Notes: generated by a model from the letters alone, not told the origin. A stretch of DNA of 46,336 nucleotides from JAIRTY01 sp050257395 (GCA_050257395.1 JBLMWU010000009.1:1-46336), one strand, 5' to 3'; counted from the first letter of the stretch, positions 16,438 through 24,552 are shown. Numbers and translations are program-made.

Positions 16438-16479
16438 GTTCATTTTGTTCACCCTGTGTTCATTCGTCATTCGGTAGTC
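16438..16479 (+). promoter_or_regulatory. PHO box (PhoP-binding direct repeats) of the MFS gene
   Basis: GTTCA repeats start at 16438, 16447 and 16458 (GTTCATTTT, GTTCACCCTGT, GTTCATTCGTC), followed by a weaker unit ATTCGGTAGTC at 16469. Streptomyces-type PHO boxes are 11-nt direct repeats with GTTCACC-like consensus. The last two strong units have the 11-nt spacing; the first is offset by 2 nt. The array ends about 80 bp before GTG 16557, a position suited to activation. Confidence 0.65.
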
Positions 16480-16556
16480 ATTTGTCTTGCGCCGGTAACT
16501 TCGGCATGCGGAAGCCTGGTACGACGCTGGCCGCACGCGGCCGGGAGGGGAACATC

Positions 16557-17963
16557 GTGGCCGAGACCCGGTCCAGGGACTTGCTCACCGCACTTGACGA
16601 CGCCTCGCTCGGCAGGTTCCACCTGCGGGCTGCGCTCGTGTCCGGGATGGGCTTCTTCACCGACGCCTATGACCTGTTCGTCATCGGCATCGCCTCGACG
16701 CTCATCACAGCCGAGTGGAACCTCAGCTCAGGCAACCTGGCGCTGCTCAACGCCACCATGCTGGGAGCCGCCTTCCTCGGGGCCCTGGTGTTCGGCCGGT
16801 TCGCGGACCTGCTCGGCCGCAAGAAGGTGTACTGGCTGGTCGCCGCCATCATGATCGCCGGCGCGATCGGCTCGGCCGTCGCGCCCTCGTTCTGGGTTCT
16901 GATCGCCTTCCGCTTCCTGCTTGGCCTGGGCGTGGGCGGCGACTACCCGGTCAGCGCCGTGCTGATGAGCGAGTACGCCAACCGCAAGGACCGCGGCCGC
17001 CTGGTCGGCCTGGTTTTCTCCACCCAGGCGCTCGGCCTGATCGTCGGGCCGCTGGTCGCGCTGGCCCTGATCGGGGCGGGCACCGGCACCGACATCACCT
17101 GGCGGATCCTGCTGGCGCTGGGCGCCGTGCCCGCCGCCGCCGTGGTCTACCTGCGGACCAAGATGCCCGAGTCGCCCCGCTACCAGCTGCAGGTGCAGGG
17201 CCGGGCCAAGGACGCGGCCGAGCAGGTCGAGCAGTTCAGCCGCGGCAAGGTGACCGGCGACGCCGCCCCCGCCATCCGGCACGAGATGGGGCTGCGGGCC
17301 TTCCTGGCCAGCCGGCGCTGGCTGGTGATGCTGGCCGGCACCGCCGGCACCTGGTTCCTGCTGGACTACGCCTACTACGGCAACACCATCTCCACGCCGC
17401 AGATCCTCAGCCTCATCTCGCCCACCGCCAGCCTCACCACCAAGATCGCCATTCAGCTCGCGATCTTCGTGGTCGCCGCGGTGCCCGGCTACCTGCTGGC
17501 GATCGCCCGGCTCGACCGGATCGGCCACCGCAAGCTGCAGCTGATCGGCTTCGCCGTGATGGCGGCGTGCTTCGCGGTCATCGGCCTGGTGCCCGGGATG
17601 ACCACCACCGTGGCGCCGTTCCTGCTGGTGTACGGGATCAGCTACTTCTTCACCGAGTTCGGTCCGAACATGACCACGTTCGTGATGCCGAGCGAGCTGT
17701 ACCCGGTCACCATGCGGGCCACCGGCCACGGCATCTCCGCGGGCATCGGCAAGTTCGGCGCGTTCGTCGGGGTGTTCCTGTTCCCGATCCTCAGCACCGA
17801 CCTGGGGCTGCGCGGGACACTGCTGCTCACCGCCGGGGTATCGGTGGCGGGGCTGCTGCTCACCCTGGTGCTGCCCGAGCCCGCCGGGCGCAGCCTGGAG
17901 GAGATCGCCAGCGGCCGGCAGCCGCGCCTCAGCCTGGTGGCGGACCAGCCCGACGCCGCCTGA
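16557..17963 (+). CDS. MFS transporter, phosphate:H+ symporter (PHS) type
   Basis: 468 aa, twelve membrane segments expected. The N-terminal signature GMGFFTDAYDLFVIGIAS and the cytoplasmic loop FGRFADLLGRKKVYW are typical of the PHS family (Pho84-like). So are FRFLLGLGVGGDYPVSAVLMSEYANRK and the DYAYYGNTIS segment in the second half. Proton-coupled phosphate uptake is therefore the best guess, supported by the PHO box upstream; sugar or aromatic acid transport is less likely. GTG 16557 is chosen because GGGAGGGG precedes it by 6 nt; earlier in-frame codons lie in the promoter region. Monocistronic, closed by a strong hairpin. Confidence 0.87.
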   Translation: MAETRSRDLLTALDDASLGRFHLRAALVSGMGFFTDAYDLFVIGIASTLITAEWNLSSGNLALLNATMLGAAFLGALVFGRFADLLGRKKVYWLVAAIMIAGAIGSAVAPSFWVLIAFRFLLGLGVGGDYPVSAVLMSEYANRKDRGRLVGLVFSTQALGLIVGPLVALALIGAGTGTDITWRILLALGAVPAAAVVYLRTKMPESPRYQLQVQGRAKDAAEQVEQFSRGKVTGDAAPAIRHEMGLRAFLASRRWLVMLAGTAGTWFLLDYAYYGNTISTPQILSLISPTASLTTKIAIQLAIFVVAAVPGYLLAIARLDRIGHRKLQLIGFAVMAACFAVIGLVPGMTTTVAPFLLVYGISYFFTEFGPNMTTFVMPSELYPVTMRATGHGISAGIGKFGAFVGVFLFPILSTDLGLRGTLLLTAGVSVAGLLLTLVLPEPAGRSLEEIASGRQPRLSLVADQPDAA

Positions 17964-17977
17964 GGGCTCACCGGGGC

Positions 17978-18009
17978 GGGGCGGCCGGGCCGGCTGGCGC
18001 GGCCGCCCC
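17978..18009. terminator. Hairpin between convergent genes
   Basis: GGGGCGGCCG (17978-17987) is perfectly complementary to CGGCCGCCCC (18000-18009) with a 12-nt loop. It lies between the MFS stop and the stop of the DUF4234 gene, so it can serve both strands. No T-run, as is common in high-GC actinobacteria. Confidence 0.5.
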
Positions 18010-18020
18010 GCCGCTGCCCG

Positions 18021-18437
18021 TCAGTGCGCGGCCTGGCCGGTGGCCAGCGACAGCACGGCGCCCTCCTCCGGGTAACCGAAGCGGGCCCAGATCTTGTTGA
18101 GCTCCATCTGGTAGTACAGCGCTTCCAGATTGAAGAAGAAGCTCAGCAGCAGGCCCAGCCAGCCGAGACAGGTCCGCTCCATCCCCGCGGCCTCCTGCAT
18201 CTGGCCGATCCGCTCGCCGGTGGTGTAGGCCGTGACGAACGGCGGGACGATGATGATCCAGCCGATCAGCATCGCCAGCATCGAGAGCCCGGGGCTGACC
18301 ACGATCCGCTCGTCGAAGTCGCGGGCCTCCCGGTTGATCTTGTACCACCAGACGAAGAAGTAGATGCCGAGGGTCAGGATCGGCCAAACCAGCCACACCA
18401 GGATGACGTTGCGGGTCTTGCCCGCGCGTCCGGTCAT
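18021..18437 (-). CDS. DUF4234-type membrane protein
   Basis: 138 aa. The N-terminal TGRAGKTRNVILVWLVWPILTLGIYFFVWWYKINREARDFD is characteristic of DUF4234 proteins (P-x-x-T-x-G-I-Y-x-x-x-W-x-Y). Two further hydrophobic segments follow (LSMLAMLIGWIIIVPPFVTAYTTG and CLGWLGLLLSFFFNLEALYYQMELN). The start ATG 18437 has a G-rich site (GGGGGGA) directly upstream; the 18-residue longer frame is less likely. Function unknown. Confidence 0.8.
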   Translation of the reverse strand: MTGRAGKTRNVILVWLVWPILTLGIYFFVWWYKINREARDFDERIVVSPGLSMLAMLIGWIIIVPPFVTAYTTGERIGQMQEAAGMERTCLGWLGLLLSFFFNLEALYYQMELNKIWARFGYPEEGAVLSLATGQAAH

Positions 18438-18595
18438 GGTCCCCCCAGGTGTCCCAGCCCGGGCCGGGCCCGCCGGGTTCGCGGCCGTCACCCGGGACCG
18501 TTACGTTCTGCATCTCTATGATCCCGTAACGGCGGAGGGCCGATGGGAGGCGGGGCCCGGGCAGGCTGGCGCGCGCCGCAGTCCGGCGGCGGTCC

Positions 18596-19360
18596 TCAGG
18601 CAGGCGCGCCGCCGCGGCCAGCGCCGGAGCGGAACCTGGCCACCCCCTCAGCCGCGGCCCCCAGCACCGCCTGGCCGCGCCGGAACTCGTTCGCCATGGC
18701 GTCGTCCCAGCCCAGCCAGCAGCCCTCCCGGGCGGCCGCCAGGTCGCTGCGCAGGCAGTCCTGGGGGAGGGCGGCGAGCTCGCGGGCCAGGTCCTCGGCG
18801 GCCGCCCGGGACTGCCCGGTCGGCACCACCCGGCTGACCAGGCCGATGGCCAGCGCCTCCGGGGCAGGCACCGCCCGGCCGGTGAGGATCAGGTCCAGTG
18901 CCCGGCCAAGCCCGACGATCCGCGGCAGCCGCACCGTGCCGCCGTCGATCAGCGGCACCCCCCACCGGCGGCAGAACACCCCGAGGACCGCGTCCTCGTC
19001 GGCCACCCGCAGGTCACACCAGAGCGCCAGCTCCAGCCCGCCGGCCACGGCGTGGCCGGAGATCGCCGCGATCACCGGCTTGGTCAGCCGCATGCGGCTC
19101 GGGCCCATCGGGCCGTCGCCGGCCGGGTCCACCCGGTTGCTGTCCGGGCCGCCGATCGCCTTGAGGTCCGCGCCCGCGCAGAACGTGCCGCCCGCCCCGG
19201 TCAGCACCGCGACGCGGGCGTGCTCGTCCGCTTCGAAGGCGCGGAACGCGTCCGCCAGCGCGGCGGCGGTTGGCGCGTCCACCGCGTTGCGGGCGGCCGG
19301 GCGGTCCAGGACGACCGTGGTGACCGGCCCGTCCCGTTCCGCCCGTACCGCCGCGGTCAG
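18596..19360 (-). CDS. Enoyl-CoA hydratase/isomerase family protein, probable CTG start
   Basis: 254 aa if read from CTG 19360. The crotonase core is clear: GTFCAGADLKAIGG (oxyanion hole 1), KPVIAAISGHAVAGGLELALWCDLRVADEDAVLG (oxyanion hole 2) and LPRIVGLGRALDLILTGR. The usual N-terminal strand, V..ERDGPVTTVVLDRPAARNAV, is encoded upstream of the first ordinary start (GTG 19282), and no in-frame ATG, GTG or TTG covers it. CTG 19360 overlaps the korB stop as CTGA, which would give translational coupling. If GTG 19282 were used the protein would lack about 26 conserved residues. The substrate is undefined; linkage to korAB suggests an acyl-CoA catabolic or TCA-linked role. Confidence 0.8.
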   Translation of the reverse strand: MTAAVRAERDGPVTTVVLDRPAARNAVDAPTAAALADAFRAFEADEHARVAVLTGAGGTFCAGADLKAIGGPDSNRVDPAGDGPMGPSRMRLTKPVIAAISGHAVAGGLELALWCDLRVADEDAVLGVFCRRWGVPLIDGGTVRLPRIVGLGRALDLILTGRAVPAPEALAIGLVSRVVPTGQSRAAAEDLARELAALPQDCLRSDLAAAREGCWLGWDDAMANEFRRGQAVLGAAAEGVARFRSGAGRGGAPA

Positions 19361-20445
19361 CTGACCTGCCAGGTGTCCGGGCCCGCCAGCAGCGCGGCCA
19401 GGTCGCCCTCGCCCTGCTTCGCCCGGGCTTCTTCCAGCTGGGCCGCCATGGCGTCGTCGTAGGACGGCCGCGGGGCCTGCCGGAGCACCCCGATCGGGGT
19501 GTGGGCGAACGCCGGGCTGTCCAGCCGGGACAGCGCGAACGCGTAGGACGGGTCGGCCGCGTGGGCGTCGTGCACCAGCAGCGAGTCCTCATCCGCCCCG
19601 GCCACGTCCACGGCCTCCAGCGCGCCGTAGCGGCCGAAGCGCAGGCCCTTCGAACCCTCGTGGCCGAACCGGACCGGCTGCCCGTGCTCCAGCCGGATCA
19701 GCCGGTCATCACGCGACTCGGGGCTGGTGAGCGGCTCGAACGCGTCGTCGTTGAAGATCGGGCAGTTCTGGTAGATCTCGATGAACGAGGCGCCACGGTG
19801 GTCGGCCGCCGCCCGCAGCACGCCCTGCAGGTGCTTGCGGTCGGAGTCGATGGTCCGGGCCACGAAGCTCGCCTCGGCGCCCAGCGCCAGCGACACCGGG
19901 TTGAACGGGGTGTCCAGCGAGCCGAACGGGGTCGACTTGGTGACCTTCCCCTGCTCGGAGGTAGGCGAGTACTGGCCCTTGGTCAGCCCGTAGATCCGGT
20001 TGTTGAACAGCAGGATGTTGATGTTGACGTTGCGGCGCAGCGCGTGGATCAGGTGGTTGCCGCCGATGGACAGCGCGTCGCCGTCCCCGGTGATCACCCA
20101 CACCGACAGGTCCGGGCGGGTGGACGCCAGGCCGGTCGCGATCGCGGGCGCCCGCCCGTGGATCGAGTGCATCCCGTAGCTGTCGACGTAGTACGGCAGC
20201 CGGGACGAGCAGCCGATGCCCGAGATGATGACCAGGTTCTCCCGGGGGATGCCCAGCTCGGGCAGGAAGGACTGGAACGCCGCCAGGATCGCGTAGTCAC
20301 CGCACCCGGGGCACCAGCGCACCTCCTGGTCGGACTTGAAGTCCTTGGTGGACAGCTTCTCGTCGGCGACGGGGACCAGCGTCAGGGACGCCGGGCGGCG
20401 GGCCGCCTCGGCGGCACCGTCGGTCGCGTGGCTGATGTCAGGCAT
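19357..20445 (-). CDS. korB: 2-oxoglutarate/2-oxoacid:ferredoxin oxidoreductase subunit beta
   Basis: 362 aa. Thiamine-diphosphate subunit that decarboxylates 2-oxoglutarate (or a related 2-oxoacid) to the acyl-CoA with reduction of ferredoxin. Visible features are WCPGCGDYAILAAFQ (Fe-S/TPP-binding Cys), GIGCSSRLPYYVDSYGMHSIHGRAPAIATG, the TPP motif GDGDALSIGGNHLIHALRRN with NNRIYGLTKGQYSPTS, and IEIYQNCPIFND. These match actinobacterial KorB closely. The start ATG 20445 overlaps the end of korA by 8 bp; the stop overlaps the probable CTG start of the hydratase. Oxygen-tolerant KorAB replaces or supplements 2-oxoglutarate dehydrogenase in many actinobacteria. Confidence 0.93.
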   Translation of the reverse strand: MPDISHATDGAAEAARRPASLTLVPVADEKLSTKDFKSDQEVRWCPGCGDYAILAAFQSFLPELGIPRENLVIISGIGCSSRLPYYVDSYGMHSIHGRAPAIATGLASTRPDLSVWVITGDGDALSIGGNHLIHALRRNVNINILLFNNRIYGLTKGQYSPTSEQGKVTKSTPFGSLDTPFNPVSLALGAEASFVARTIDSDRKHLQGVLRAAADHRGASFIEIYQNCPIFNDDAFEPLTSPESRDDRLIRLEHGQPVRFGHEGSKGLRFGRYGALEAVDVAGADEDSLLVHDAHAADPSYAFALSRLDSPAFAHTPIGVLRQAPRPSYDDAMAAQLEEARAKQGEGDLAALLAGPDTWQVS

Positions 20446-22306
20446 TGGCGATCACATCCTGGATGACCCCGGCCAGCTCGGCGGCCCGGAACGGCAGGCC
20501 GCGGACCCGGTTGTAGGAGATGACGTCGGTCAGGTAGCGGCCGCGCAGCACCAGCGCCAGCTGGCCCAGGTTGATCTCCGGGACCAGCACCTTGTCGTAG
20601 GACGCCAGCACCTCGCCGAGATTGGCCGGGAACGGGGACAGGTGCCGCAGGTGGGCGTGGGCGACCGAGCCGCCCGCGGTGCGGACCCGGCGGACCGCCG
20701 CGCCGATCGAGCCGAAGGTCGAGCCCCAGCCCAGCACCAGCACCTTGGCGTTGCCGTCCGGGTCGTCCACGGTCAGCGGGCCGATGTCGTCAGCGATTCC
20801 GTCGATCTTGGCCTGGCGGAGCCGGACCATTTTGTCATGATTGTCCGGGTCGTAGGAGATGGTCCCGGGCCCGTCGGCCTTCTCGATGCCGCCGATCCGG
20901 TGCTCCAGTCCCGGGGTGCCCGGGATCGCCCACGGCCGGGCGAGGGTCTTCGGGTCCCGCTGGAACGGCCGGAATTCCGGCTTGCCGTCGCTGCCGCGCC
21001 AATCGCTGGCGCAGGCGAAGGAGAACTCGTCGCGCAGCTTGGGCAGGCCGGCGACATCGGGGATCCGCCACGGCTCCGAGCCATTCGCCAGGTACCCGTC
21101 GGACAGGATGATGACCGGCGTGCGGTACTTGGAGGCGATCCGGACGGCTTCCAGCGCGATGTCGAAGCAGTCCGACGGGGTGGCCGGCGCCAGCACCGCG
21201 ACCGGCGACTCGCCGTTGCGCCCGTACAGGGCCATCAGCAGGTCGGCCTGCTCGGTCTTGGTGGGCATGCCGGTGGACGGGCCCGCCCGCTGGATGTCGC
21301 AGACGATCAGCGGCAGCTCGACGGACACGGCCAGGCCGATGGTCTCGGCCTTGAGGGCCATGCCCGGGCCGGAGGTGGTGGTGACGCCGAGCGCGCCGCC
21401 GAAGGAGGCGCCCAGCGCGGCGCCGACCCCGGAGATCTCGTCCTCCGCCTGGAAGGTGCGGACGCCGAACCGCTTGAGCTTGGACAGCTCGTGCAGGATG
21501 TCCGACGCCGGGGTGATCGGGTAGGAGCCGAGGAACAGCGGCAGCTGCGACCGCCGCGACGCGGCCACCAGGCCGTAGGCCAGGGCGGTGTTGCCGGTGA
21601 TGTTGCGGTAGGTGCCGGCCTGCAGCTTGGCGGGCTTGACCTCGTACTGGACCGAGAAGGCCTCGGTGGTCTCACCGAAGTTCCAGCCGGCCCGGAAGGC
21701 CGCCACGTTCGCCTTCATGATCTCCGGCTTGGTGGCGAACTTGGACTCCAGGAACTTCACCGTGCCGTCCAGCGGGCGGTTGTACAGCCAGGAGAGCAGC
21801 CCCAGCGCGAACATGTTCTTGGCCCGCTCGGCGTCCTTGCGGGTGATGTCGAATTCCTCGAGCGCCTTGACCGTCATCGAGGTGATAGCCACCGCGTGCA
21901 CGTTGTAGGCGGCCAGCGTGCCGTCCTCCAGCGGGCTGGCGGTGTACCCGACCCTGGTCAGGTTGCGCTTGGTGAACTCATCGGTGTTCGCGATGATGTC
22001 CGCCCCGCGCGGCACGTCGTTCAGGTTGGCCTTGAGCGCGGCCGGGTTCATGGCGACCAGGACGTCCGGCGCGTCGCCGGGCGTCAGGATGTCATGGTCG
22101 GCGAAGTGGAGCTGGAAGCTCGAGACACCGGGGAGTGTGCCGGCCGGCGCGCGGATCTCGGCGGGGAAGTTCGGCAGCGTGGACAGGTCGTTGCCGAAGG
22201 TCGCCGTCTCCTGGGTGAAGCGGTCCCCGGCCAGCTGCATGCCGTCGCCGGAGTCGCCTGCGAATCTGATAATGACACGGTCAAGTTGCTGGACCTGCTT
22301 GGCCAC
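20438..22306 (-). CDS. korA: 2-oxoglutarate/2-oxoacid:ferredoxin oxidoreductase subunit alpha (gamma-alpha fusion)
   Basis: 622 aa. The N-terminal gamma domain begins DRVIIRFAGDSGDGMQLAGDRFTQETA. The alpha domain has GNTALAYGLVAASRRSQLPLFLGSYPITPASDILHELS, EDEISGVGAALGASFGGALGVTTTSGPGMALKAE, and QRAGPSTGMPTKTEQADLLMALYGRNGESP. These are the standard KorA segments. GTG 22306 is chosen because GGAGG lies just upstream and gives VAKQVQQLDRVIIRFAGD; a frame from 22372 would add 22 Arg-rich residues. First gene of korA-korB-hydratase. A TTACT-N3-AGTAA palindrome lies about 115 bp upstream. Confidence 0.93.
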   Translation of the reverse strand: MAKQVQQLDRVIIRFAGDSGDGMQLAGDRFTQETATFGNDLSTLPNFPAEIRAPAGTLPGVSSFQLHFADHDILTPGDAPDVLVAMNPAALKANLNDVPRGADIIANTDEFTKRNLTRVGYTASPLEDGTLAAYNVHAVAITSMTVKALEEFDITRKDAERAKNMFALGLLSWLYNRPLDGTVKFLESKFATKPEIMKANVAAFRAGWNFGETTEAFSVQYEVKPAKLQAGTYRNITGNTALAYGLVAASRRSQLPLFLGSYPITPASDILHELSKLKRFGVRTFQAEDEISGVGAALGASFGGALGVTTTSGPGMALKAETIGLAVSVELPLIVCDIQRAGPSTGMPTKTEQADLLMALYGRNGESPVAVLAPATPSDCFDIALEAVRIASKYRTPVIILSDGYLANGSEPWRIPDVAGLPKLRDEFSFACASDWRGSDGKPEFRPFQRDPKTLARPWAIPGTPGLEHRIGGIEKADGPGTISYDPDNHDKMVRLRQAKIDGIADDIGPLTVDDPDGNAKVLVLGWGSTFGSIGAAVRRVRTAGGSVAHAHLRHLSPFPANLGEVLASYDKVLVPEINLGQLALVLRGRYLTDVISYNRVRGLPFRAAELAGVIQDVIANA

Positions 22307-22915
22307 AGTGGGAGGACCTCCTCGACGCGCCGCGGGCGGGCGCCGAAATCGGCGTGGGTCCGTGAGCGCCACCTCGGGCAGTCTTGGTGCCCGGAAGTTG
22401 AGTTAGGGCTTGGACGATGTTACTCGCAGTAAGCATCGGCAGGACGGCACCGGGAGCGTTCCGGGCGGGGTGTGACGCAGATCGCATCCGCGCCTGCCGG
22501 GCCGGACTCGCGGGGGCCCCCGTTGCTTCCATGACTGTGACACTTACCCATCTGATAATACGCATGCATGTCATATGACGGTTCAGCGTTGCCCCAGGTT
22601 CACCGGGGCCATTCGGGCCGTCCCGGCGGGCCCCTGCCCGCCGCTTCGCGCCCCCCTTCATGATCATCGCCCTGCTGCGGGGCGCTCCCCCAACCTTGGC
22701 ACGGGTCCCCTGACAGAAAAGCTGACTTTAGTTTGCAGATTCCGCGCTGAACGTCGGCCCTGCCGGGGGCCAAAGGGCCTGAGCTGGACCGACGGGCACG
22801 CTCCGGCGCCGGATGCATCGTTCTTACGAAATCAGAACAAAAGGGAACGGCCAGCGCGCCCGGCCGGGCCGCGGGCCTGCCGGGCGGGCCCCGGCACCTC
22901 GGTAGGCTGGCATTC
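22307..22915. other. 609-bp divergent regulatory region between korA and nuoB
   Basis: No convincing gene; one long plus-strand frame here (22575-23105) is a shadow running into nuoB. The korA-proximal part holds the palindrome at 22416-22437. An AT-rich stretch at 22535-22580 holds a GATAAT hexamer (22554-22559), the palindrome TCATATGA and GCATGC, which could be the nuo promoter/operator. If so, the nuo leader would be over 300 nt. Confidence 0.45.
22416..22437. promoter_or_regulatory. Palindrome TTACT-CGC-AGTAA upstream of korA
   Basis: TTACT (22420-22424) and AGTAA (22428-22432) flank CGC, with outer GATG (22416-22419) and CATC (22434-22437) extending the dyad with a 1-nt offset. The same core is found upstream of the 15364-16320 hydrolase. 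Probably an operator for one regulator acting at both. Confidence 0.5.
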
Positions 22916-23428
22916 GTGGCCGCTGTGGATCTCCCTGCGCCGCGGCTGGGCCCGGCGGCGGCCGCGGTCCAGCCGGTGGACGCTGGCCGCTGGCGGCTGT
23001 GGGTCTTTGACGCGGGCCTGGCCTGCTGCGCCGTCGAGTGCGCGGCCGCCCTGCGCCGCCTGGCCGCTGGCCCGCAGCAGGCGCCCGGCCCGGACGGTCA
23101 GGTGAACGTGCTGCTGGTCGCCGGGACGGTCACCGACAAGCTCGCCCCGCTGGTGCTGCGCGCCTACCAGGACCTGCCCGGGCCCCGGCAGGTGATCTCC
23201 TTCGGCGCCTGCTCCAACTCGGGCGGCCCCTACTGGGACTCCTACTGCGTCACCAAGGGGGTCGACCAGTTCGTGCCCGTCGACGTGTACGTGCCCGGCT
23301 GCCCGCCCCGGCCCGAGGCGCTGCTGCACGGCCTCGGCCTGCTCGCCAGCGGCCAGCAAGGCAGCGGGGTTCAGCAGGACAGCGATGCCCGGCCCGGCGG
23401 CGACGCCCGGCAAGGGGGCCAGGGATGA
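22916..23428 (+). CDS. nuoB: NADH-quinone oxidoreductase subunit B-like protein
   Basis: 170 aa. Carries all four ligands expected for iron-sulfur cluster N2: Cys37-Cys38 (LACCAVECAAAL), Cys99 (SFGACSNSGGPY) and Cys129 (VDVYVPGCPPRPEALLHG). It also has VLLVAGTVTDKLAPLVLRAYQDLP. The N-terminus (VAAVDLPAPRLGPAAAAVQPVDAGRWRLWVFD) differs from housekeeping NuoB, and a Gln/Gly-rich tail of about 30 residues follows the core. GTG 22916 has only a weak site (CGGTAGG). It is first in a tight nuoB-nuoC-nuoI run; the ATGA overlap with nuoC shows coupling. Full-length complex I genes (nuoA, D, H, J-N) are not adjacent. Confidence 0.88.
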   Translation: MAAVDLPAPRLGPAAAAVQPVDAGRWRLWVFDAGLACCAVECAAALRRLAAGPQQAPGPDGQVNVLLVAGTVTDKLAPLVLRAYQDLPGPRQVISFGACSNSGGPYWDSYCVTKGVDQFVPVDVYVPGCPPRPEALLHGLGLLASGQQGSGVQQDSDARPGGDARQGGQG

Positions 23429-23967
23429 CGCCGGACGAGCTGGCCGCCCGGGTCAGCGCCGGTATCGGCGAGGCGGCCTGCGAGGTCCGCCAGGGCGAGC
23501 TCACCGTCACCGTCCCGCCCGCGGCCTGGACGGCCGCGCTCGCCTTCGCCCGGGACGGCCTGGGGTGCGCCTTCTTCGACTGGCTCACCGCGGTGGACGA
23601 GGAGGACCAGGGCCTCGCGGTGTTCGCGCACGTCTACTCCGTGACCGAGCGCCACCACCTGCTGCTGCGCACCCTGGTGCCGCCCGGCGGGCGGCTCGCC
23701 AGCGCCACCGGCATCTACCAGGGGGCGAACTGGCACGAGCGGGAGACCTGGGAGATGTTCGGCCTGGAATTCGACGGGCACCCGGGGCTGGCGCCGCTGC
23801 TGCTGCCGGACGGGTTCGAGGGGCATCCGCTGCGCAAGGACTTCCCGCTCGCCGCCCGCGCCGCCCAGGAGTGGCCCGGGCTCACCGAGCCGGGCGAGCG
23901 GGACAAGGCCCGGATGCGCCGCCGGCTGCTCCCGCCCGGCATCCCGGAAGGGTGGGACACCCCGTGA
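23425..23967 (+). CDS. nuoC: NADH-quinone oxidoreductase subunit C-like protein
   Basis: 180 aa. Signature motif of the 30-kDa subunit is present: IYQGANWHERETWEMFGLEFDGHPGLAPLLLPDGFEGHPLRKDFPL. The upstream FDWLTAVDEEDQGLAVFAHVYSVTERHHLLLRTLVP also fits. The ATG at 23425 overlaps the nuoB stop; the nuoI GTG overlaps this gene's stop. It is not fused to NuoD. With NuoB and NuoI it would form part of the peripheral arm that links Fe-S clusters to quinone. Confidence 0.9.
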   Translation: MTPDELAARVSAGIGEAACEVRQGELTVTVPPAAWTAALAFARDGLGCAFFDWLTAVDEEDQGLAVFAHVYSVTERHHLLLRTLVPPGGRLASATGIYQGANWHERETWEMFGLEFDGHPGLAPLLLPDGFEGHPLRKDFPLAARAAQEWPGLTEPGERDKARMRRRLLPPGIPEGWDTP

Positions 23968-24494
23968 GCGGCGCGGACAGCCAGGCCGGGCCGGGTGCCG
24001 GGCAGCTCGGCGCCGCCGGGGCGGGCGCGCCGGAGGACCTGCCGCCGCGCAGCCGCGGCGTGATCGCCCTGCTGGAAGAGAACTGCACCGTCTGCATGCT
24101 GTGCGCCCGCGAATGCCCCGACTGGTGCATCTACATCGAGGGCCACAAGGAGCCCGTGCCGACCGCGGGCGGGCTCGCCGGGGCGGAAGCCGCGGGCGCG
24201 GGCAGCCGCGGTCGGCCGCGGGTCCGGAACGCGCTCGACCGGTTCGCCATCGACTTCTCGCTGTGCATGTACTGCGGGATCTGCGTCGAGGTCTGCCCCT
24301 ACGACGCCCTGTTCTGGTCGCCCGAGTACGACTACCCGGCCACCGGGATCGCGGAGCTGACGCACGAGCGGGACCGGCTGCGCGACTGGATGTGGACCGT
24401 GCCGCCCCCGCCCGCCCACGACCCGGGCGCCCCGCCGCCCCGCGAGGTGCTCGCGGCCGGCCCCGGGGCGGCGCCGGGCGGCGGGGAAGGCTGA
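23964..24494 (+). CDS. nuoI: NADH-quinone oxidoreductase subunit I-like 2[4Fe-4S] protein
   Basis: 176 aa. Two ferredoxin-type motifs: Cys41-x2-Cys44-x2-Cys47-x3-Cys51 (ENCTVCMLCARECPDWC) and Cys101-x2-Cys104-x2-Cys107-x3-Cys111 (SLCMYCGICVEVCPYDALFW). The sequence between them (IYIEGHKE then a Gly/Ala-rich insert) and the ending PEYDYPATGIAELTHERDRLRDWMW are NuoI-like. GTG 23964 overlaps the nuoC stop (GTGA). The N-terminal 30 residues and the C-terminal 35 are low complexity. It is the last gene of the trio, followed by a hairpin shared with yajQ. Confidence 0.9.
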   Translation: MSGADSQAGPGAGQLGAAGAGAPEDLPPRSRGVIALLEENCTVCMLCARECPDWCIYIEGHKEPVPTAGGLAGAEAAGAGSRGRPRVRNALDRFAIDFSLCMYCGICVEVCPYDALFWSPEYDYPATGIAELTHERDRLRDWMWTVPPPPAHDPGAPPPREVLAAGPGAAPGGGEG

Positions 24495-24498
24495 CCGG

Positions 24499-24532
24499 GG
24501 CGCCAGCCCGTTCAGGAAAAGGGAACGGCGCC
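24499..24532. terminator. Imperfect hairpin between nuoI and yajQ
   Basis: CCGTTC (24508-24513) pairs with GAACGG (24523-24528), extended after a bulge by GGCG (24499-24502) with CGCC (24529-24532). It sits between convergent stops, so it may end both transcripts. Confidence 0.35.
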
Positions 24533-24552
24533 GGCCGGGCCGCGGCCCGCCC

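Noticed and set aside
23038..23424. NuoC start at 23038
   Set aside because: The frame is open inside nuoB but encodes Arg/Ala noise; the ATGA overlap at 23425 and the family N-terminus fit much better.
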